Made by a program: the position numbers and the translations under genes. A stretch of DNA of 64,000 nt from Trichomonas vaginalis G3 (lineage: Eukaryota > Parabasalia > Trichomonadida > Trichomonadidae): contig NC_067203.1 of assembly GCF_026262505.1 (NCBI RefSeq), positions 4,774,001 to 4,838,000 on the forward strand, written 5' to 3'. The number at the start of each line of letters is the position of its first letter. Within the stretch, counting starts at the first letter, position 1. Below the pieces are notes generated by a model that had not been told where the DNA came from, did not search any database, and worked only from the letters and a program-made list of their open reading frames with translations. Positions 43,927 to 52,802 of the stretch are shown here, in pieces.

Positions 43927-44259
43927 TTACCTTGAACTTCTACAACTTAGACTCATATATTCATAGTCGTCTGCTTTCTTTGGTTCATAAGGTATAACAA
44001 GTTTGTATGCTTTGCCTTCTTTAAGGTTTGAAAACCTTCTGTCAAAACTTTCTTTGACTGCTAACAAACCTTCTATGTCTAAGTCTTCAAATTTCGCACC
44101 ATTTTTAGTCACAATAGCAAACTTAACTGGTTCGATGTTCCAAACTTTGCTGAATGAAGACTTTTCAAAATGGTAGAAGTAAACATTCAAATATGTGAAT
44201 GGGTCTAGTTCTTCTTTAAGTCCTGACATGTACTTGTTTACTGAGATGAATTTTGCCAT
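43927..44259 (-). CDS. Small Polinton protein, unknown
   Basis: A frame of 110 codons starting MAKFISVNKYMSGLKEELDP. No domain recognised. It lies between the basic frame and the primase-helicase region, and its end is worn. Confidence 0.4.
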   Translation of the reverse strand: MAKFISVNKYMSGLKEELDPFTYLNVYFYHFEKSSFSKVWNIEPVKFAIVTKNGAKFEDLDIEGLLAVKESFDRRFSNLKEGKAYKLVIPYEPKKADDYEYMSLSCRSSR

Positions 44260-44297
44260 CTTTTCTATCGGATAAAAAAATATTTTTTTTAATTTAC

Positions 44298-45521
44298 TCA
44301 GAAAATTTTTCTTTGTATATACACATTCTGAACATCTAAAAGACTTTTGACATTTGCCAAGAATGTTCGTTTAGACGCTGTCATATAACCATATTCTTGA
44401 CAATATTGTTTATACGAATCGTACAATGACCTTTCATCTAATGACACAAAGTCAGTTTCATCTATGAACAGTTCATATACACTCTTGTTTGCTTCTAACA
44501 ATGTTTGTCTCTCTTCGGTATGTGGAATTTGTCTTGGATTGAACTTTGAAATATCTAATGTCATAAAAATATGAGAACAAGTGGTTGTAAAAGTCAGATG
44601 TCAAAGTTTCTGCTAAGTCGTCAAAATATTCTGTATCTTGCATATGAGAATCTGACGTTCTGACAACTACATATCTTCTGTCAGAACTTTCTAACTTCAT
44701 CGGAACAGCATTGTTTGAAACCATAATGAAGTTTGCAACATTTTCACAAACTCTTTGGTCTTTATATTTTCTTTCAACAACTCCAACTTTGTCTGTTATA
44801 AGACTTTCAAAGCATCTGAGTTTAAAACTTTTGTTGTATCTATACTTTGAAGTTCGTTACATACTATAAGTTTCATATTCTCTATTGAAGAGTTAAACTT
44901 GCCAAGATGTTTTCTAAGTTTGTCATATTCGGATTCGAATAGCCCTCTAACAGTTTGCATAAGATATCTGTAAAGAATGTGTTCTTACCTGTTCCTTGTT
45001 TTCAATTATAATGAGAGCAGTTTCATTTTTAGCACTTGGATGTTGTAAGATGTTTGCAAACCAACATAAGATATACTCATAAACCTTTTCGTTTCCATTG
45101 CATATAATTTCTTTGACATGGTCTAACCAAGCTTCTATAATATTTTCTTTCCATTCTACTTGTTCATATTTATATCCAGTGAAGATGAATAGAAGTTTGG
45201 AGAAGGTGTATAGATTTATACTCGAACTGAAAAATCTTCTAACTTTGACAATAAGATATCCCAAGCATCTAACATCTTCATTCCAACTTGTACAACTTTT
45301 ATTTTCTTAAGTTTCTGTCTACATTCTTGTTCAGACACTATTGTTGCTCTTGGTTTGTTAAAGACAACATCCCATTCTTTCATGACATAACATTCTGGGG
45401 CAGAGTCAACATAAATGACTAAACGTTTCAAATTCTCGACTGCTTTGTTATAGTCTCGAAATGGACACATATTTCTGAATGCTTGGAAGTCATAAAAATC
45501 TGAAACATCTATTCTGTACAT
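44298..45521 (-). pseudogene. Polinton primase-helicase-like region (broken)
   Basis: The pieces show features of D5/DUF5906-type SF3 primase-helicases: YEYILCWFANILQHPS followed by TALIIIENKEQ, and further on NFIMVSNNAVP followed by SSDRRYVVVRTSD. These match the usual order of the helicase core and its 'arginine-finger' end. Broken in several places. Confidence 0.55.
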
Positions 45522-45548
45522 TTTTATAAAAATAAAACAATATTTTTT

Positions 45549-46950
45549 TTATTCTTGACTTTGTTGTTGCATTTGTTGCATTTGTTGCATTTGTTGTTCT
45601 TGAGCTATTTGTTGTTGAAGTTGTTCTTGTAATACAATACTTTCACCAGTTGCATCTTCCAATTCGAAACTTTCTGCCGTCATTGACAAATACATAGGAC
45701 ATAAAAGTTTTACAGGAACAAAGTTTGCGTCAACTAATGTCAACGTTATACTTGCCAAAGTGTTTGAGTTCACTAAGGTTGAAAATTCTGCATTCGAATG
45801 AACAATAGGCAAACCAGCAGAGAAAGTATTGTTTATACGCATAAGTATCTTTTGGTCATAATAGTTTCTGTCGACATTCGAATAACACTTTGAACCTAAG
45901 TTTTGAAACAATATATAAGATTGGTGTGCTTAATGTCAATGGAATAGACATTCCTTGTATGACACCTTTTCCTGTTATAGGAAAACTGTTGGTAGTAAAA
46001 ACCAGAAATAAGTTTTGTATTATAGCTCATATCGTTTATAGTAAACTCAGTCGGACATCCAAACATAATGAAACCTGCTCTAGTTGCAGCACATGTTACA
46101 CCCGTACTTAAAGTATTAAATAAGTCAACAAAACCTGTTGGTGGTATATCTGAGTAAGTATCTTCAAAGGAGTATTTTTTACCATTCACAACAATAAAGT
46201 CTTCTGGTGTCAAAAGAGCAAAACAGGCTTTAGTCGTCATTGTGTTTAAGGTTAGTTTACAATATCGTCCTTGAGGACTTTGTAAGTTTGTTGTTATAGA
46301 ATTATATGACTCAGGGTTTTTAGTCGTAATAAGTATAACCATTATGTCTTCTGCCATTTACTTAGCAAATAAACTTTAATGAAATGTTGTGGTCGTCAAA
46401 TATTTTTATAACGTCTGGGAAACTATACTTTAAGTTCAACGTTTCACCTCCTTTCATAACGTATATCTTGTCAATGACATTATATGAAACACCACAGCAA
46501 CTAATGTCGGGTTCTATTTCTTTGATGTTTATATCATCTGCCTCTGTCAAAGTTTCAATAGTTCTTTCAGACTTCATGAGGTGCAATGACATATGAGTTC
46601 ACTTTTACAGGGTTGTGTTCGACCAAGTTTAACATTATACCTAAAGCTTGACAAATCTTCTCCTGAGTTTGAAGTTTGGTCTTTCAGTTGTTGGTAGTCG
46701 TTTCGAATATCTGCAACAGAACTTAAGTCTCTGCTAACTTCAGGATATGTTGGTTGTTCTTTTACAGGAACAATTGTTATACCATCTTCGTCTTCGTATG
46801 GTTTCCCCACTTCAACATCTCTGTCTTTGACATTGACAATAACACTTTGACTGTTTGTTTGAGTTGGTGAATTTAACTTCACATCTGCCACCGCCCTTAA
46901 AACCTTTTGAAACACTCACGCTTCTATTTTTCGGAAATGACATTTTACTT
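45549..46950 (-). pseudogene. Polinton minor structural protein region (broken)
   Basis: Several short frames in a row (for example MAEDIMVILITTKNPESYNS and MSLHLMKSERTIETLTEADD) are rich in beta-type sequence. One ends in a glutamine/methionine run (QQMQQMQQ). Lying between the primase-helicase and capsid regions, they could be penton or other minor capsid proteins; this is inference from position. Confidence 0.4.
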
Positions 46951-47313
46951 AGAATAAAAAGATGGACGTATTCGGATATCTCTTTGAATTGAAGCAGAAC
47001 AAAGTTTACACACACAAACAATACAAATACATTGACAGAATAGTTCTTTATACAAACAATGGTAAATGTTATAGAATAGCAATATTTGCTGAACCAAAAT
47101 ATTTCCATAAAGCAAGAAAGTTGGTATAACTGAAATGGTGAAAGTTCTTGACGTTTGACAAAAATATAACACAAAACTTACAGATATTTCTAAAGGTAAG
47201 TTTATCTTACAATATTGTCAAAACTGGCGTACTGTCAATAATTTGACGGAGAGAAGTCAGTTCAAGAACAACTTACTGACCTGCTGCCAAAATCTGCTCG
47301 ATGGAAGCTGTCG

Positions 47314-48870
47314 TTATGCAATCTGAGGAGCCCCAGCAGGTTTCATCGAACGAATCTTCAAAAGAGCATCTTCCGTGAAAAGTGCTATTGGTTTTGTAAA
47401 CTTCTTTGCTCTCAGTTCATCTGGACGCGTCTCTGTCACCAGTATATTGTATTTGTACAGTACCAACAGTTGAAATACCACCATAAAATCTTCTGAGTCA
47501 GCAAATGGAATGCCAAGCCAAAAGTTTGAACGGTCTCCATTGTAATTTGAGTTTTTTGACCTCCTGTATGAGTCCATACTTTCACATATGGCATAATAGA
47601 ACTTTGCATTTCAGGGTTAATGGTTGTTGTGAAGTTGTTGTTAAAGTTCATAGCATCTAATGTCAAGTTGTATGACCTCATATCCTCAACTGTAGAATAT
47701 TCTTCTCTTGGATAATATTTGCCATCTATGTTTATATGATATTTAATACCGGGGTTGTAGAAACAAGAATAGTCATTTATAGTTCGTCTGAACAGTACAA
47801 ACATAGTATCTGCATGTTTCATTGCAGTTGTTAAAGCAATATCTGTTCTTGCACCTGGGTCAGCACTTTGGTTTCCAACTTCACCTGCAAAGTCTTTGAC
47901 AGATATTTGGTGTATAGGGAACATAAGTGGAACTGCAATATATTTGGCAGCTAAAGCATTTGAAATATCTGGGTCCAACATATAGACTGCAAGTCTGCTT
48001 TCTATTCTCTTGCATTCAAATTTTTCGCATGTGAACTTAACTGGGTCCCAAGCAGTTCCAGCAGCATTGAAATAATAGTTTACTTCATTGTTGAAGTTTG
48101 AGAAACCAAAGTCTAAGTCAACTTTGTCTTTGCAAAAGTCACAGAACTTGGCTCCACCAGTTCCAGCACAGTAATGCTGAATGGGTCTTGTGTTGGTGCA
48201 ATGACTAAGTTATTTTTGCTTGGAGTAAGTTCGATAGAAATTTTTCCTGCCCAGTTTGGCAAGTATCTTAAAAACCTGAAGATGAGGAAAGATGACAAAG
48301 GAACTCTAAGTTTCAGTTTTACTTTAGTGGCAGCAGTTCCATCTGAACCAGAAAGGTTAACATAAACTCCTGGAACGTTAGGGTCAAGTCTTCTTATTTT
48401 CTCAATATTTGCATACTGGTCTGTTTGTTCTCTAGCTTGTGGCTGTACTGAGTTTCTCAAAGCGAACCATTCATAGTTTGCCCATGTTACTGTTTGAACT
48501 AAGTCAGAGTTAGAATATATCTTATATCCCATGAAAACTTCTGGAGCATATTGGTATCCGACATAGAAAATTCCATTGCAACCTTTCTTGTCAGACAACT
48601 TGGCAGAAGGTTTTATTTCAATGTCTTGTTCCACGTATAAGAATGAGTTGTCAATAGAAATAATATGAAACCTGTCGCAAGCAATATCTACTGTTGTTGA
48701 AGAACCTTCTCCAAACTCACCTACGTTTCCATAAAAACAGCAGTTGTATATTCGTAAGTTCCAGGAACTATTTCTGACCTTCTAATGGCATTGTCGCATT
48801 CGTTATACCATTCGGAAACATTTCCGTTCATGGCATCCAAAACTGTTGGCGTTATATTCTGAGCGGCGTA
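47314..48870 (-). pseudogene. Polinton major-capsid-like region (broken)
   Basis: Pieces such as VTWANYEWFALRNSVQPQAR, LRVPLSSFLIFRFLRYLPNW and KYIAVPLMFPIHQISVKDFA have the look of a double-jelly-roll capsid protein (beta-rich, with a bulky loop-rich middle). It lies next to the large frame at 49026, and the combination with the ATPase supports the Polinton assignment. Broken in several places. Confidence 0.5.
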
Positions 48871-49025
48871 CATTTCATATGGGTAAAAATATAGAATAGT
48901 TGGATTTATATATCATAATAGAACCACTCGGACCAAGCTTTACTTTCTTCCTGACTGAGTTTTTAACTCTTCTTTTTCCTTCATTGCCACTACTTTCACT
49001 AGATGAAGTTACTTCTTCACTATTT

Positions 49026-52000
49026 TCACTTTGTTCTACTCTTCTTCTTTGGTGTCGCTTTTGGTAACTTGCCCTCTGCTTCAAGTTGTTGCATCTTTGC
49101 CTCATGTTCACCTAGTATGTTGTAAATTTCCCATGTCCTTTTTGCCTTTGGGCTCTGGTCGCCCATCTCAGGTAACCTATATCCTAGAAAGATTTTGTCA
49201 TAGTTTGTATTTGAGTCTTCGCGTATTGTTTGCATGACTCTTTCCTGAGTTTCCGGTTCAAGCTCTTCAAACAGAGCTTGTCCATATGGAATAAGCTCGT
49301 TTCCAAATATATGTTTTTGTAGCCATTCTGGTTTTCTTTCCATGTTACCAATAATATCTTTTGTGAATGGGAAAGCTTTTACCCAATGTTTCAGTCTTGC
49401 GTCATTTATTTCTGTAGTTGGTTTTATTTTGTCAAGGAACATGTTTTTCAATACTAACATTTCATTTGGTACTGTCCATTTGAGTTTTCTTAAATATTCA
49501 TCCCTTCTCAGTTCATTGTCTGCAAAGTAAGTTTTTATGACATTTTGCAAACTTTCGTTTGCAAGGTCATGTACAATAGGTTCTCTTCCTTCTCTCTCCC
49601 TAACTTTCTTTCTAAACTCTTCACCAAATATACCATCTTTATGGTTCTGTGTAGTTCTTTGAGATAAATGTTTTAGAACGTCAGGTGTTATATTTCCATC
49701 AGCCATGTTCATTTCATACTGGTCCAAAATATCTGCATGTTTCATATCTTTCAATGGCATTAAAGCCGCGCTGAAAATACCAGCTATATCTGGTTCACCA
49801 TTCACTTCCATTGCGTCTACAACTTCTTGGAATTGTGGTTGTAAGTTTATGAACCACCTATCCGGATTAGCTTTATGACCCCATCTCATTGTAGTTCCAT
49901 AGTCTGCAGAAACAAAAGTAGGTTTGTTTCCATATTGGTTAGGTTCTGAATGAACTTTAAACAATGTTTCATTTCTATATGTTTTGGTGAAATTTAACCT
50001 TTTATTTTCACCGAGTTCAGCCAAAGATTGAACGTTATATGGTCGTAAGTAAAAAGGATTGTTGTATTTGCGTACACTTTCTTTCAGTTCTTCCATTCTA
50101 TGCTGAATATTTTCATCTGATGTTGGAGTCTTTTGTATGTCGGCGAACATTTTTCGATATTCTTCTACTATGTCAGCCGAATTTTTCTTAGACTCTTGGA
50201 AAGATTCCATATTCTCCGCATACTCTTGTTGAGGGTCAAGATTTTTCGGCTGTTCCAAATCTTCATCTAGTTCTGTGAAGTTAGTTTCCAAAGGAGGGAC
50301 TTGTTTGTTTCCTTCAGGCTCTTCTAGCTGTTGTTGCTGAACTATTTCTTCCATGTCTGGTTGTATCTGAACTTCTTCCTGTGGAGTTTCTTGTACCTCA
50401 TCTGCTGGCATTTCATATATTCCGAGACCGTTTTTAACAAGTTCCCTATCTAAGTCATCCGGACTCATAAACCTTTCTTCTTTCGTTCCGTCTCTATTTT
50501 TTACGCGTTTCATGAAGAGAGTTGAATTATCATTTAGCTCTGACACCAAATATCTCGGAGTAAATTCAGTCATGTCATTTGGATGATATGCTATTAAATC
50601 ATATCCCTTAGCGAGCTTGTATTTTCCAGGTTTGAAATTATATCCCATTTGGTGCTGAACCATAAAGCTAAATAGGTTCGGGTCAGTATTTCCTTCCTTG
50701 AACTTTCTAATAGCTTCTTTATATCTGTCACTAAAGTCAAGAGTATCTGGGTAACCATAATTTTCCTTAAGCATTTTTAAGAATTCTTGGTTTCCTTGTT
50801 CTCTACTTCTTTTATGTCCTTGCTCTGTTTGTGGTTGTTGCTGTGCAGTGTTTTGAACTGTTGGTTGTGGTGCAGTGTTTTGAACTGTTGGTTGTGGTGC
50901 AGTGTTTTGAACTGTTGGTTGTGGTGCAGTGTTTTGAACTGTTGGTTGTGGTGCAGTGTTTTGAACTGTTGGTTGTTGTGTTGGTTTTGGTGCATGCCTG
51001 TGTCTGTGTCCATGTGACGATGTAAATGTTTTAGGTAGTCCTGGTGCAGGTGCTTCTCTTGGAGGGTTTGGTGGTATATAAGTTCCACTAGCTAGTATAT
51101 AAGTTCCACCAGCTGGTATATAAGTTCCACCAGCTGGCGCATATGTTCCATCTGCAGCATAATGTCCTACCTGACTTTTCGTTCTTAAGAAAGCATTTAC
51201 TAGGTCTGTTTTGGTCTGTTGTAACTCTTTTTCTTGACTTTCCACAACAGTTGCTCTAACGGCGTCATAGGCACTTTGAACTGCCTGTCTCGTTGCTGCA
51301 TCTGTTATTTTCGTCATATTTTGTGCTACTTCTCTTAACTCGTTGTCGAAACCTTCAGACTTCAGTTTCTTTCCAGATGAGAAGTCGTTCACTAGTTTCA
51401 CCTTACTATGAAGAGCTTCGAAAGCATTCTTAAAGTCAGCATTCATTAAAGCTTCATTTGAACTGTCTTCATCCGCTTGTATTTTTGTCCTTATTGACCC
51501 TATAAGTTGGGCTGCTTTAGCGTTGGCTTGGGCATCTAACCAGTCATTGTTAGCTTTTATATATTCTGCGCTTTTCATTGCCTTTTGCATGGCTGCGTCG
51601 TTATTTTTACTTTCTTGTGCTAAGTTTTCATACTGTACGGTTTGGTTTTGCAACTGTAAAAGTTTTTCTGCCTTTACATTTGCTTCAACTTCTTTTTTAT
51701 ACTCATCGCTATCCATATATGTCTTCAGGGCTTTTTGTTTTATCTCTTCATCTTTCAGTACTTTATATTGAGTAGTATGGTTTTTCAAATTTATAACATC
51801 TTGTTCCATTTTTGCTACTTCTGCTGCTTTTTCTGACACTTTTTTCGCATATTCCTCTGTACTTAGTTCTTTCAGTTGTTCTTCTTTCTTCTTTTTCTCT
51901 ACGTTTAACTCATTTAGTTTCTTTGTCTGTCTGTCATATTCTAGTTTCTTTTCGTTTTCACTTATTTGTTTCTGTATGTCTATGTTTGACTTTTTGACAT

Positions 52001-52292
52001 CTGTTATTTGATTTTTGAGTGAACTCAAATTCATTTGACTTTGAGGGTTATAAGCTGTTCCGTCTGCAGCTCCACCATAGCCTGCCATTTTCGCTAAAAG
52101 TGCCGCTCTTAAACCTCCACTCTGTGCACCAATAACTCGGTTTAAAAGCATAGGGTTGCTTGACATTTGTTGCAACATAGTGGGGTCATTCATAATTTGT
52201 TGTTGCAACTGTTGTTGTGGTGTCAGTTTTACTATGGGATGTTTCAATGCTCCCTTCCTCTTACGTATATTCTTACGTAGCTTACGTGGCAT
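49026..52292 (-). CDS. Large Polinton protein, whole reading frame, unknown function
   Basis: An uninterrupted frame of 1088 codons from MPRKLRKNIRKRKGALKHP; the frame is open 20 codons further up, but copy A starts at the same Met, so I use it. Layout: basic N-terminus (1-25), Q/M-rich stretch, charged coiled coil (about 90-370), Pro/Gln repeat linker (TVQNTAPQP x5, about 420-470), then two alpha-rich regions (about 500-620 and 750-1070) with FVSADYGTTMRWGHKANPD and WLQKHIFGNELIPYGQALF, and a basic end (KKKSRTK). I recognise no enzyme motif. Conservation in both copies suggests an essential structural or core role. Confidence 0.75.
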   Translation of the reverse strand: MPRKLRKNIRKRKGALKHPIVKLTPQQQLQQQIMNDPTMLQQMSSNPMLLNRVIGAQSGGLRAALLAKMAGYGGAADGTAYNPQSQMNLSSLKNQITDVKKSNIDIQKQISENEKKLEYDRQTKKLNELNVEKKKKEEQLKELSTEEYAKKVSEKAAEVAKMEQDVINLKNHTTQYKVLKDEEIKQKALKTYMDSDEYKKEVEANVKAEKLLQLQNQTVQYENLAQESKNNDAAMQKAMKSAEYIKANNDWLDAQANAKAAQLIGSIRTKIQADEDSSNEALMNADFKNAFEALHSKVKLVNDFSSGKKLKSEGFDNELREVAQNMTKITDAATRQAVQSAYDAVRATVVESQEKELQQTKTDLVNAFLRTKSQVGHYAADGTYAPAGGTYIPAGGTYILASGTYIPPNPPREAPAPGLPKTFTSSHGHRHRHAPKPTQQPTVQNTAPQPTVQNTAPQPTVQNTAPQPTVQNTAPQPTVQNTAQQQPQTEQGHKRSREQGNQEFLKMLKENYGYPDTLDFSDRYKEAIRKFKEGNTDPNLFSFMVQHQMGYNFKPGKYKLAKGYDLIAYHPNDMTEFTPRYLVSELNDNSTLFMKRVKNRDGTKEERFMSPDDLDRELVKNGLGIYEMPADEVQETPQEEVQIQPDMEEIVQQQQLEEPEGNKQVPPLETNFTELDEDLEQPKNLDPQQEYAENMESFQESKKNSADIVEEYRKMFADIQKTPTSDENIQHRMEELKESVRKYNNPFYLRPYNVQSLAELGENKRLNFTKTYRNETLFKVHSEPNQYGNKPTFVSADYGTTMRWGHKANPDRWFINLQPQFQEVVDAMEVNGEPDIAGIFSAALMPLKDMKHADILDQYEMNMADGNITPDVLKHLSQRTTQNHKDGIFGEEFRKKVREREGREPIVHDLANESLQNVIKTYFADNELRRDEYLRKLKWTVPNEMLVLKNMFLDKIKPTTEINDARLKHWVKAFPFTKDIIGNMERKPEWLQKHIFGNELIPYGQALFEELEPETQERVMQTIREDSNTNYDKIFLGYRLPEMGDQSPKAKRTWEIYNILGEHEAKMQQLEAEGKLPKATPKKKSRTK

Positions 52293-52566
52293 TTTAAGTG
52301 AAGTAAAAAACGGTTTTTGACAGATGTTTATATGACACTTTTTGTTCAGCACAAAAAACTACTCAGTCAAAGTGTTGTCAGTTTTGTAAAATAACCGTTT
52401 TATCTCATTCTATAAGGGGGAAAAGGCTTCTCAAAGTATACTTCCTTGGAACGCCTGTAACTTTTCCTGTAGCGACGATAGACCCTTACTTGTCCGGACA
52501 AAGTTATACTATTTTGAGTGCTCTACCAAAAAGTCAACGGCTGGCTCGTCCTCAGAAATTTTTTAT

Positions 52567-52671
52567 GGGCTAGAGGGCGCAACGCGCCTGGAAGCCCTCC
52601 GAATAAAAACTTCATTTATACTAAACATCTTCGGGGCTAGAGGGCGCAACGCGCCTGGAAGCCCCACTACC
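52567..52671. repeat. Right inverted terminal repeat of Polinton copy B, doubled
   Basis: The terminal motif GGGCTAGAGGGCGCAACGCG followed by CCTGGAAGCCC occurs twice: subterminally (52567-52597) and at the end (52634-52671), 67 bases apart. The hairpin stem is GGCGC/GCGCC, versus GGCAC/GTGCC at the left end. A T run follows. Confidence 0.85.
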
Positions 52672-52802
52672 TTTTTTTTTTTTTTGTACTTAATATAATA
52701 ATTAATTTTTTTTGCTATTTTAATAAAGATATATTTATATTATGAGAGCATCTCTAAAAAAAATGATAATTTAGGAAACAAACAAATAAATATTTTTTTT
52801 AT

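Larger units (their letters stand above)
24716..52671. mobile_element. Polinton/Maverick copy B, end to end, broken (fossil)
   Basis: The element is about 28 kb and bounded by inverted terminal repeats (24716-24754 and 52634-52671). Recognisable parts, mostly on the minus strand: a repeat-rich protein gene (24809-34650), a degraded middle (34650-42480), a packaging-type ATPase region (42480-43350), a primase-helicase region (44298-45521), minor structural regions (45549-46950), a major-capsid-like region (47314-48870) and one large whole reading frame (49026-52292). Capsid plus ATPase plus long inverted repeats define a Polinton. I could not recognise a polymerase or integrase in the degraded middle. 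The whole carries an estimated 20 or more breaks, yet the right-hand part is very close to copy A, so the element is probably not ancient. No convincing target duplication was found. Confidence 0.88.

Noticed and set aside
24710-52680. A 6-base target duplication around Polinton copy B
   Set aside because: The left flank (ATAGGTCA) and the right flank (T run) do not match at any choice of ends that I tried.
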